NCBI RefSeq assembly: GCF_028736035.1
Contig: NZ_CP117866.1
Span: 5,394,001-5,458,000 of the forward strand
Length of the DNA stretch: 64,000 nt
Direction of reading: 5' to 3'
Source of the DNA: Streptomyces sp. T12
GTDB lineage: Bacteria; Actinomycetota; Actinomycetes; Streptomycetales; Streptomycetaceae
Shown here in pieces: positions 53,701-59,927 of this stretch. The notes under the pieces are model-generated. The model did no database searches and was not told the origin of the DNA. It saw nothing but the letters and a program-made list of their open reading frames with translations. The stretch's first letter is position 1. Every line of letters starts with the position of its first letter. The position numbers and the translations under genes were made by a program.

Positions 53701-53840
53701 ATCGCGGTGGTGTCGGCTTCGGCCGCTTCCGCGGAGCCGCCGCCCTCCGACAGGACGACGACGGACGCGGCCGCGACGGCGACCGCGAGTGAGGAGACGG
53801 CGGCGGCCAGCCCGCCCCGTCTCAGGGCGTGTCTGCCCAC
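50718..53840 (-). CDS. Large secreted FG-GAP/VCBS repeat protein
   Basis: This 1,040-residue protein has a signal segment (LAAAVSSLAVAVAAASVVVL) and a long region of propeller-like repeats to about residue 690. A FlgD-like Ig fold follows (SVSWNGKKADGSYFPTGWFKWTL), then at least four C-terminal FG-GAP/VCBS repeats with calcium-loop motifs (GDLSGDRCNDVLV, GDVSGDGRPDLIA, GDITGDGKPDLLA, GDITDDGHPDLVS). Such proteins are calcium-binding surface or extracellular proteins in Streptomyces. No catalytic residues were recognised. GTG 53840 follows GGGGAGGG. Confidence 0.78.
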   Translation of the reverse strand: MGRHALRRGGLAAAVSSLAVAVAAASVVVLSEGGGSAEAAEADTTAITLVDPSTTTPRTDRPYVAGGTGFLHRQTGRAGMQWTDYATGRTVTVEKADGSVYAPSSTCYYIDSECRPAWYGSDGDLVALPSSSVTSSTVTLWDPATATARNLSWPGSTTHGYYRALAGDTVVTTYSLIDKVDGEWQARKVTGDPTAVGSDDVLAADSSGVLWSVDTGRIGYIDVASAVNTNVFADATYASHYVMSEDRIGWYQEGTAELHLKSRADLTAPEQLVKLPAHPGALDGDPVLVGDWLLLPLSSRELGSKLLAVSVTDPSVQQTLLTSAGEYALETADGGALVTGGTDATDWWVQRVSQAEDGTLKLEKVRQAPAVENAKTGIALSRGSLRVAEDDPASTTTDTTSVHTLTTDGSTALTASAATESGSMYGPVCPYAGATCAALWGNLSAEDVYLDLNGGTDEGESLGDDRLKAIGGHYLDFGGQGGAIVDVSDDYAVYNSGGTTPAQYVGEFGQGEKLKRTVRAAALNGSTLWSATTTAGKLTSYSIPLAKTLSTVTVPGLACVPSELQAAGRWVYWACGTDSAGVYDTKAGTSKAVAPGDVLLGDGFTVRHDHATHTLVLTESATGSTRVIASDLAANGLTADRRYRWTVDEYTGLVAWFDDYERTHVTTTGIAPSAVTAFETSAGSYAAPNVPFEADWVLSRPVTSWSLTLTSVQSGATGKATRTLTGGATPDRVSVSWNGKKADGSYFPTGWFKWTLKATGLAAVTENTVTTGEAFLQRGAPVRRDFVSPDGPDGRGDLLTLNSSGGLTFQSGTGTGKFGDKYTGTGWATTVTAVPFGDLSGDRCNDVLVRYTSGALRLYKPGCGAAVKPSTSYTTLATSGWTQYNVLTSPGDVSGDGRPDLIARNSSTGAVYLYKGTSDGKLSARVKLYDNWKGYKKIVGVGDITGDGKPDLLAQDTANTLWRYNGKGDGTFAARVKLFANWGGNYNVVVGVGDITDDGHPDLVSRDTSGNVWRNSGDGKGSFGSRTQIASGWSGYKSLT

Positions 53841-53981
53841 GTGAGGTTCCCTCCCCTACGAGGGCCCGTGCCCTCGCACAAGTGGCCGGATCTTATCAGG
53901 GGGTTAGGAGTGCGCAGGGTCGGTGTTCACGCAGGTGAAGGTGCTCAGGACGGCAGGCTGCGAGGGGCCGGAACCGGGGCG

Positions 53982-54659
53982 TCACTCGTCCGTCGGCGGA
54001 CTGAGCGCCTCCTCCTCCAGCAGCCGCTCCGCGATGTCGTCCGCCCACGCACGAACCCACCGGCGGAATACCGGCACCGACTCCTCGTCGAGTCCCCGGG
54101 CGGTGAACTCCCGGTCGTCCAACAGCTCCGTCGCCTCCAGCCGGGACTGGAGGTCCGCCAGGCCCAGCTCGTCCCAGGCGTGGCGGCGGCCCCGCTCCTC
54201 CAGGTCGGGGTAGCTCCAGTGGCCCGCGGCCACATAGACGTCGACGACGTCGCGCGCGGCGCCGCGGTCGGTCAGGGCGCGGACCTTCGTGCCGATCAGG
54301 TCCTCCAGGGAGAGGGCCGGGCCGAGGTCGGTCATCACCGCAGGGCGCCAGAGGGTTTCCTTGAGCAGGTCGACCGTACGTTCCTCACCCGCGTCGGGGT
54401 CCGTGACGAGCAGGCGGGAGGCGAGCGGGTCGGTCTCCAGGGGGCGTACCTGCCAGCCCCGCTCCGTCAGGCCGTGACGGACCATCGCCGCGATCTGGTC
54501 CATGGGCTCGGGGTTCTCGGTCGCCACCTCCACCGATGCCGTACGCCGCGCGGTCAGGCCGTGTGCCTGGACAGCACTGTCGCCGGCCAGGACGAGCGGG
54601 TAGCGGGCGCCGACGGTGAGGACGTCGGTCACCAGGTCGTGGTGCGGGAGCGGCGGCAT
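53982..54659 (-). CDS. AbiEii-like nucleotidyltransferase-fold protein with altered catalytic residues
   Basis: This 225-residue protein has the nucleotidyltransferase fold of AbiEii/AbiGii-type toxins: YPLVLAGDSAVQAHGLTARR, then VEVATENPEP, VDLLKETLWRP and LSLEDLIGTKVRALTDRGAA. In the Streptomyces relatives I remember, the first segment reads GGYAVQAHG and the acidic pair reads DVDVATE. Here these are GDSAVQAHG and SVEVATE, so the glycine pair and a catalytic aspartate appear changed. No AbiEi antitoxin gene adjoins it. It may be an inactive or repurposed homologue. Confidence 0.65.
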   Translation of the reverse strand: MPPLPHHDLVTDVLTVGARYPLVLAGDSAVQAHGLTARRTASVEVATENPEPMDQIAAMVRHGLTERGWQVRPLETDPLASRLLVTDPDAGEERTVDLLKETLWRPAVMTDLGPALSLEDLIGTKVRALTDRGAARDVVDVYVAAGHWSYPDLEERGRRHAWDELGLADLQSRLEATELLDDREFTARGLDEESVPVFRRWVRAWADDIAERLLEEEALSPPTDE

Positions 54660-54726
54660 GGTGGCCCCGATTATCGCGTCCGTACCCGGATCAGCGCGGT
54701 GCCAACATGCCGCCGTACAGGTGTGG

Positions 54727-55092
54727 CTACTTGGCCACGAACTGCGTGAGGATCGCCTGAACCTCGTAGATGTCGACGCCCTTGGTGAACGTCTTCTCGA
54801 TCGGCGTCGGCGTCCCCGAGACCCAGATCTTCAGCTCGGCGTCCAGATCGAAGGTGCCGGCGGTCTCGACCGCGAAGTGCGTGATGCTGCGGTAAGGGAT
54901 GGAGTGGTACTCCACCTTCTTGCCGGTGATGCCCTGCTTGTCGACCAGGATCAGACGGCGGTCGGTGAACAGGATGGTGTCGCGTATCAGCAGGTACGCG
55001 GCGTGCACCTGCTCCCCGTGGCCCAGCAGGCGTGCGAAGTCCTGCTGCGCCTGCCCCTGGTCGATGGTGTGCGCGTTCCCGAAGAGTGCCAT
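54727..55092 (-). CDS. Bacterial PH-domain protein
   Basis: This 121-residue protein matches the bPH_1 family (PF08000-type): MALFGNAHTIDQGQAQQDFA, LLIRDTILFTDRRLILVDKQ, KVEYHSIPYRSITHFAVETA and FDLDAELKIWVSG. The single PH-like fold has no assigned ligand in bacteria. ATG 55092 is chosen because GGGGGGATCC precedes it; the frame runs to 55134. It is separated by 67 bp from the AbiEii-like gene downstream and could be co-transcribed with it. Confidence 0.78.
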   Translation of the reverse strand: MALFGNAHTIDQGQAQQDFARLLGHGEQVHAAYLLIRDTILFTDRRLILVDKQGITGKKVEYHSIPYRSITHFAVETAGTFDLDAELKIWVSGTPTPIEKTFTKGVDIYEVQAILTQFVAK

Positions 55093-55177
55093 GAATGGAT
55101 CCCCCCACTTGATGGCCTTGCGTGATCTTCGCAATGTATAGCGCCTTGGGGGTGTCCAGGCATAGAGGCGTAAACGA

Positions 55178-55654
55178 TCAGGTGTCGTACGAACCGTCCC
55201 AGGGCGCGCCGAAGCCCAGGTTGTCCGGATGGAGCTCGGCCCATGCCTCGTCCTCGTCCTCCCCCGTCACCAGGCCGAACAGCACGCCGTCGACGGTGAG
55301 TTGGAAGGGACGGATCGCGATGTCCGTGTACGTACGGCGCGGGAGGCTGCGCAGCCGGGTCGCGAGGTGGGCCCGGGCGCGGGCGAGCACCGAGTCGGGG
55401 CCGTGCGGGGCGCGCTGCTGCTCGGCCCAGGTGCCCGCGCACCAGATCTCCGAGTCGCGGTACCTGCCCTCGGCGTCGAAGGTGTGCAGGACCGAATAGA
55501 GGCGTTTGTGCTCTTCCCAGCCGGTGTCGAGGTCGAACCCCTTGGGGAAGGCGTAGATGACCGACCCCATGAACTGCCCGTCTGCGTAACAGCCGATCGC
55601 CTCGGTCCGGCCGTGCGGCTCGTAGGCGATCGGGATGACCTCAGGGACTGCCAT
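55178..55654 (-). CDS. Hypothetical protein
   Basis: This 158-residue protein starts MAVPEVIPIAYEPHGRTEAI. It has an acidic C-terminus (GLVTGEDEDEAWAELHPDNL) and segments such as GFDLDTGWEEHKRLYSVLHT and SEIWCAGTWAEQQRAPHGPD. It is soluble and has no signal peptide. I do not recognise a functional family, although similar uncharacterised Streptomyces proteins exist to my memory. The start at 55654 has no strong ribosome site; the frame is open to 55825. Confidence 0.6.
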   Translation of the reverse strand: MAVPEVIPIAYEPHGRTEAIGCYADGQFMGSVIYAFPKGFDLDTGWEEHKRLYSVLHTFDAEGRYRDSEIWCAGTWAEQQRAPHGPDSVLARARAHLATRLRSLPRRTYTDIAIRPFQLTVDGVLFGLVTGEDEDEAWAELHPDNLGFGAPWDGSYDT

Positions 55655-55783
55655 GGCGGAAACCATACGGTCGTGAAGGGGGACATGGTGGCGGTGGGGG
55701 GCGATCGATGCCAACCCAATGGGCAACATCCGCGTGATGTCCGCGACTTGACCACCATTCAGCCAAAAAATCCACGGCAACCT

Positions 55784-55851
55784 TTCCGATCTCCGCGACC
55801 ACGAAGGAATCGGAAGCCCGCTCACGCGGGCCCGCTCGCCGGTGCGCGAGC
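55784..55851 (+). promoter_or_regulatory. Structured 5' leader of the pectate lyase gene (three consecutive hairpins)
   Basis: Hairpin 1 pairs TTCCGAT (55784-55790) with ATCGGAA (55809-55815). Hairpin 2 pairs GCCCGC (55816-55821) with GCGGGC (55826-55831). Hairpin 3 pairs GCTCGC (55834-55839) with GCGAGC (55846-55851). They follow each other almost without gaps and end 28 bases before the GTG. A cis-acting RNA is possible; no known riboswitch class was recognised. Confidence 0.45.
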
Positions 55852-55879
55852 CTCACCGAAGCACGTAAGGACTCAATTC

Positions 55880-57232
55880 GTGGCAGCCCCTTCCCACCGC
55901 CCCACTCACCGCCGTTCCCTCCGCAAGCGCCGCACCCTCGTCGTCACCGCCGCCGTCGCGGCGGCCGGCGTCGGTGCCGGTGTGCTCGTGCTGAACGCGA
56001 ACGCGGGCGCGGTCGACCTGTACCACCAGTCCCTGCCCGCGAAGGATGGATGGGCGGCCTCGGGATCCGGTACGACGGGCGGTGCGAAGGCCGACTCCGC
56101 GCACACCTTCACCGTCAGCACCCGCGCGCAGCTCGTGAAGGCGCTGGGCTCGGTCTCCGACACCACACCCCGGATCATCAAGATCAAGGGCACCATCGAC
56201 GCCAACACCAGCGACGTCGGCAAGAAGCTGACCTGCGCCGACTACGCCTCCGGCACCGGCTACTCACTGTCCGCCTACCTCAAGGCCTACGACCCGGCGA
56301 CCTACGGCAAGAAGGCGCCGTCCGGCACGCAGGAGAACGCCCGCAAGGCCGCCGCGGACAAGCAGAAGAAGAACATCGTCTTCCGGGTGCCCGCCAACAC
56401 CACCATCGTGGGCATCCCCGGCACGAACGCCGGCATCAGGGGCGGCAGCCTGCAGGTGCAGAACGTCAAGAACGTCATCGTCCGCAACCTCACCTTCGCC
56501 GACACCCAGGACTGCTTCCCGCAGTGGGACCCGACCGACGGCTCGTCCGGCGAGTGGAACTCCAACTACGACGCCGTCACCCTGCGCGGGGTGACCAACG
56601 TGTGGGCGGACCACAACACCTTCACCGACGCGCCGACCTTAGACAGCTCCGAGAAGACCTACTTCGGCCGCAAGTACCAGGTCCACGACGGAGCCCTCGA
56701 CATCACCAACGGCTCCGACCTGGTGACCGTCGAGCGCAACGTGTTCAGCAACCACGACAAGACGATGCTGATCGGCAGCAGCGACACCGACAGCACCGGC
56801 AAGCTCCGCGTCACGATCCACCACAACGTGTGGAAGGGGATCGTGCAGCGGGCGCCCCTGGCCCGCATCGGCCAGATCCACCTCTACAACAACGTCTACG
56901 GCACGACCACGCTCAACGGCTATGCGCCGAAGTACAGCATCGACTCCCGCGCCAAGGCCCAGGTCGTCGCCGAGCACAACGCCTGGAAGCTGCCGTCCGG
57001 CGCCAAGGTCGCCAAGCTGCTGAGCGGCGACGGCACCGGCTCGATCGCCGGCGGCGGCAACCTCGTCAACGGCACGACGACCGACATCGTGGCCGCCTAC
57101 AACGCCGCGAGCTCGAAGAAGATCAAGACGACGGTCAACTGGAAGCCGGCGCTCACGGCGGGGCTGCAGACGTCCGCGAAGAACTTGGTCACGGAGCTGG
57201 CTACGACGACCGGGGCCGGGGTGCTGTCCTAG
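55880..57232 (+). CDS. Secreted pectate lyase, polysaccharide lyase family 1
   Basis: This protein of about 450 residues has an Arg-rich n-region and a signal sequence (RRTLVVTAAVAAAGVGAGVL). It also has the parallel beta-helix lyase signatures: NVIVRNLTF, WDPTDGSSGEWNSNYDAVTL with calcium-ligand Asp residues, VWADHNTFTDAP, DGALDITNGSDLVTVERNVF, HHNVWKG and the catalytic-arginine region VQRAPLARIGQIHLYNN. It depolymerises pectate outside the cell by beta-elimination. GTG 55880 follows AAGGA. A 5' leader with three hairpins precedes it. Confidence 0.88.
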   Translation: MAAPSHRPTHRRSLRKRRTLVVTAAVAAAGVGAGVLVLNANAGAVDLYHQSLPAKDGWAASGSGTTGGAKADSAHTFTVSTRAQLVKALGSVSDTTPRIIKIKGTIDANTSDVGKKLTCADYASGTGYSLSAYLKAYDPATYGKKAPSGTQENARKAAADKQKKNIVFRVPANTTIVGIPGTNAGIRGGSLQVQNVKNVIVRNLTFADTQDCFPQWDPTDGSSGEWNSNYDAVTLRGVTNVWADHNTFTDAPTLDSSEKTYFGRKYQVHDGALDITNGSDLVTVERNVFSNHDKTMLIGSSDTDSTGKLRVTIHHNVWKGIVQRAPLARIGQIHLYNNVYGTTTLNGYAPKYSIDSRAKAQVVAEHNAWKLPSGAKVAKLLSGDGTGSIAGGGNLVNGTTTDIVAAYNAASSKKIKTTVNWKPALTAGLQTSAKNLVTELATTTGAGVLS

Positions 57233-57244
57233 GACAGGGGTTGG

Positions 57245-58153
57245 TCAGGCCTGTTCGGGGGCGCTCACAGGAGTCTCAGGGGCCTCGGTGAACAGCTCCT
57301 CCGCATGCGTGACCGTACCGGCGCGGTCGAGCCACTCGTTGAGGAGGCCGAGGTCCGTGCACGTGGTGATGCGCTGGCGGACTTCGTCGGAGACGGGGAG
57401 GCCGCGCACCTCCAGGACCCGCAGGATTCCCATGGCCTCGCCCTTGGCCTGGCCTTCGAGATAGGTCCTCTCCATCAGGTGCCCCCTGCCGGGGAAATAG
57501 TTGACGAAACCCATGATGTTCCTCCACTTGTCTCCGGCAGGGGTCTTCCCCAGGGTGACGTCCAGGAATTGGTAGAAGTATTCGGCGGCCTTCTCATCCA
57601 TGCCCAGAAGCGCGCGTCCCATCGCGTCCAGTATGGCGCTGATGCCAGGGCTGTTGGCGTGCGTCAGGGCGGAGAACGCCGCCAGTGCGGGCTTCTCGCC
57701 CGCGGTTCTCTCGTCGGTGATGACGGGCAGGTTGTCGGGACCGACGACCAGAGGGCACGTCCGCTGCGCGATCCAGCCGCGCGTACCGCAGTCGAAGGGG
57801 CCGGTTGCCCACTTCGCCGTGGCCCGGTCCCGACAGACCACGAGTAGGAGCACCGGCAGGTTGTACTTCGCCCGTAGATATGCGACGTAGTAAGGCCAGC
57901 TCGACGCCTTCTTCGGGTCCCGCCGCTCCTGCGCCTCGACGGCGAGCAGGAAGGGGTCACCGTCGGACGGGTCGATGCGCAGCGCGGTGTCGATGTGGCG
58001 GGCCATTGGTTTGGTTTCCGTCGCGTCGGTGGTGATCGCGTATGCGGCCGCCTTCTCCGGTAACTCGATGCCCAGCACCTTGAAGACGGGCGTGAGGATC
58101 TCGGGCCGCTCCTGGAAGATGCGGTGCATGCCCTCGTGTGCCGATGTGACCAT
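57245..58153 (-). CDS. PD-(D/E)XK nuclease-like (Rpn/YhgA-type) protein
   Basis: This 302-residue protein has an N-terminal restriction-endonuclease-like core. ARHIDTALRI is followed by DPFLLAVEAQERRDPKK, where the D...ExQ pattern is the variant of the PD-(D/E)XK motif found in Rpn and related transposase-like nucleases. The next segment YYVAYLRAKYNLPVLLLVVC fits the core strand. The C-terminal half includes MERTYLEGQAKGEAMGILRV, the helical GEA-type repeat seen in such proteins. The family is expanded in Streptomyces, and its role (recombination or defence) is unresolved. Confidence 0.65.
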   Translation of the reverse strand: MVTSAHEGMHRIFQERPEILTPVFKVLGIELPEKAAAYAITTDATETKPMARHIDTALRIDPSDGDPFLLAVEAQERRDPKKASSWPYYVAYLRAKYNLPVLLLVVCRDRATAKWATGPFDCGTRGWIAQRTCPLVVGPDNLPVITDERTAGEKPALAAFSALTHANSPGISAILDAMGRALLGMDEKAAEYFYQFLDVTLGKTPAGDKWRNIMGFVNYFPGRGHLMERTYLEGQAKGEAMGILRVLEVRGLPVSDEVRQRITTCTDLGLLNEWLDRAGTVTHAEELFTEAPETPVSAPEQA

Positions 58154-58233
58154 GCGCGCAACCTAGGTGGATCAAGGGCCGTGGCGTCCGGCCGATTAGG
58201 GGTCGTTCACTCTTTCGGGGTTCGGGGGAACGT

Positions 58234-58653
58234 TCAGGCCGCGTCGCCGGTGAGTTCGCACCAGACGTACTTGCCGGCGCTGACGATGCGCTTGGTGTCC
58301 CGTTGCTGTACCCAGCCCCAGGTGTCCGCGCAGGTTTGTACGAGGGCGAGGCCGCGGCCCGTCTCCGCGTCCCCCGGGGTGGTGTGCCGGGAGTGGAGGG
58401 GTGGTGTGGGGTCGGCGTCCCAGACGCCGATGCGAAGGGTGGTGCCTTCGGCGCGGAGCTTTATGGCGGCGGGGCCCTTTGTGTGCTGGATGGCGTTGGT
58501 GACCAGTTCGGTGGTGAGCAGTTCGGCGGCTTCGATGAGGTGAGGGAGGCCGTGGCCGGTGAGGACGAGGCGGAGGGTGCGGCGGCAGATGGGGACGGCC
58601 AGGGGGGTGTTGGGGATGTAGAGGACGTACTCCCAGGGTTCGGTTTCGCGCAT
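58234..58653 (-). CDS. ATP-binding regulator of the HATPase (RsbW-like) family
   Basis: This 139-residue protein has an RsbW/SpoIIAB-type GHKL domain: LLTTELVTNAIQHTKGPAAI (N-box), RIGVWDADPTPP (G1) and ETGRGLALVQTCADTWGW (G2). Such small ATPases are numerous in Streptomyces and commonly neighbour XRE and DUF397 genes, acting in sporulation and antibiotic regulation. ATG 58653 is preferred, with GGAG seven bases upstream. It is divergent from the XRE gene at 58890. Confidence 0.8.
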   Translation of the reverse strand: MRETEPWEYVLYIPNTPLAVPICRRTLRLVLTGHGLPHLIEAAELLTTELVTNAIQHTKGPAAIKLRAEGTTLRIGVWDADPTPPLHSRHTTPGDAETGRGLALVQTCADTWGWVQQRDTKRIVSAGKYVWCELTGDAA

Positions 58654-58889
58654 GCGTGAACTCCGCTCGAAGGGTGGGGAGTTGGGATGTGCTGCGGTGG
58701 CGTGGGCGGTGGCTCCGTCGCGGCCGCCGTGGCAGGGCGGGGCGATGCGCTTCCGGGGTCCCGGGGTGCCGCAGCGTGTGCGTCGCGTCACTGACGGTAT
58801 GGCATTAATTTATTCCATGGCAAGCTCGTTGCGTACTCTGGCACCCACAAGTGGGATGCCGGTAAGGCTTGTTGAGGGAAGAGGGCCGC

Positions 58890-59732
58890 ATGCCGCCGAG
58901 AAGTCAGCCGACTGCGCGTCAGGTGCGGTTCGGCGCGGAGCTGCGCAGGCTAAGGGAAGCCGCGGGCATGACCGCGCGGGAGGTGGCGGGGTTCCTCGGG
59001 TCGACATCGACGCAGATGAGCCAGATGGAGGCGGGCATCGCGGGAGTCAGTGAGGAGCGGGTGCGCAGGTTGGCGGCCCACTATCGCTGTGTGGACGCCG
59101 CGTTGGTCGACGCGCTGGTGGCGATGGCGACGGATCGTACGCGGGGGTGGTGGGAGGAGTACCGGGACAGGTTGCCTCCCGTGTTCCTCGACCTGGCGGA
59201 GCTGCAGCACCATGCGACGTTCCTCCAGGAGGTCGCCACCGCACATGTGCCGGGGCTGCTGCAGATCGAGGAGTACGCGCGTGCTGTGTTCGCCTACTGG
59301 CGCCCCGAACTTCCGCAGGATGAGCTTGAGGTGAGGGTCGAGCACCGGTTGCGGCGGCAGGCGGACCTCGGGACGACCCCGTATACGGCGGTACTCCACG
59401 AACCGGTGCTGCGTACCCGGGTCGCCGACCGGCGCGTGGCGCGGGCTCAGCTCGACGCGGTACTGGCGCATTCCGAGGCGCCCGGCGTCACGGTACGAGT
59501 GATCCCGTTTGACGTGGACGGCTTCGCGGGGGCGAGTGCGGAACTGATGTACGCGGGCGGTCGTGTACCCGTACTGGACACGGCCCAGCGGGATACCCCT
59601 CAGGGGACGGCCTTCGTGGATGCGCCGGTTCAGCTCCTGTCCATGCGAACGCTCTTTCGTAAGGTGGAGGCGGTGTCCCTCGAACCGGCCCGGTCCCGGG
59701 ACTACATCCACCGTCTGGCGAAGGAGCTGTAG
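58890..59732 (+). CDS. XRE-family regulator with DUF5753 (Scr1-like)
   Basis: This 280-residue protein has an N-terminal helix-turn-helix (ELRRLREAAGMTAREVAGFL, then STSTQMSQMEAGI) and the DUF5753 C-terminal domain (LAELQHHATFLQEVATAHVPGLLQ, HRLRRQADL and the closing DYIHRLAKEL). These regulators work with the small DUF397 protein encoded two bases downstream and often with a nearby HATPase, as here. ATG 58890 has GAGGG upstream. The set influences development and secondary metabolism in several streptomycetes. Confidence 0.83.
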   Translation: MPPRSQPTARQVRFGAELRRLREAAGMTAREVAGFLGSTSTQMSQMEAGIAGVSEERVRRLAAHYRCVDAALVDALVAMATDRTRGWWEEYRDRLPPVFLDLAELQHHATFLQEVATAHVPGLLQIEEYARAVFAYWRPELPQDELEVRVEHRLRRQADLGTTPYTAVLHEPVLRTRVADRRVARAQLDAVLAHSEAPGVTVRVIPFDVDGFAGASAELMYAGGRVPVLDTAQRDTPQGTAFVDAPVQLLSMRTLFRKVEAVSLEPARSRDYIHRLAKEL

Positions 59733-59734
59733 AC

Positions 59735-59914
59735 GTGATCAAGTGGCAGAAGTCGACCTTCTCCAGCGGGAGCGACGGAGCCAACTGCGTGGAACTGGCC
59801 GCCGCCGAAGGCAAGCTACTCCTCCGCGAAAGCGACGACCCCGCCCGAATACTCCCCGTCACCCCCAACGGACTCGCCGCGCTCGTGCGCCTTCTGAGGA
59901 CGAGCCGTACGTGA
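59735..59914 (+). CDS. DUF397 protein
   Basis: This 59-residue protein starts at GTG 59735 and reads VIKWQKSTFSSGSDGANCVE, then LLLRESDD and TPNGLAALVRLLRT. WxKSxFS..GxxCVE is the DUF397 signature. It follows the XRE gene by two bases, so the two form the usual regulator/partner pair, proposed to act antagonistically. It is shorter than most gene-finding cutoffs. Confidence 0.82.
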   Translation: MIKWQKSTFSSGSDGANCVELAAAEGKLLLRESDDPARILPVTPNGLAALVRLLRTSRT

Positions 59915-59927
59915 CGCCGACACTTTG

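Noticed and set aside
55741..55879. Cyclic-di-AMP (ydaO-type) or cyclic-di-GMP riboswitch before the pectate lyase
   Set aside because: Hairpins are present, but the conserved bulge and loop sequences I associate with these classes are not seen.
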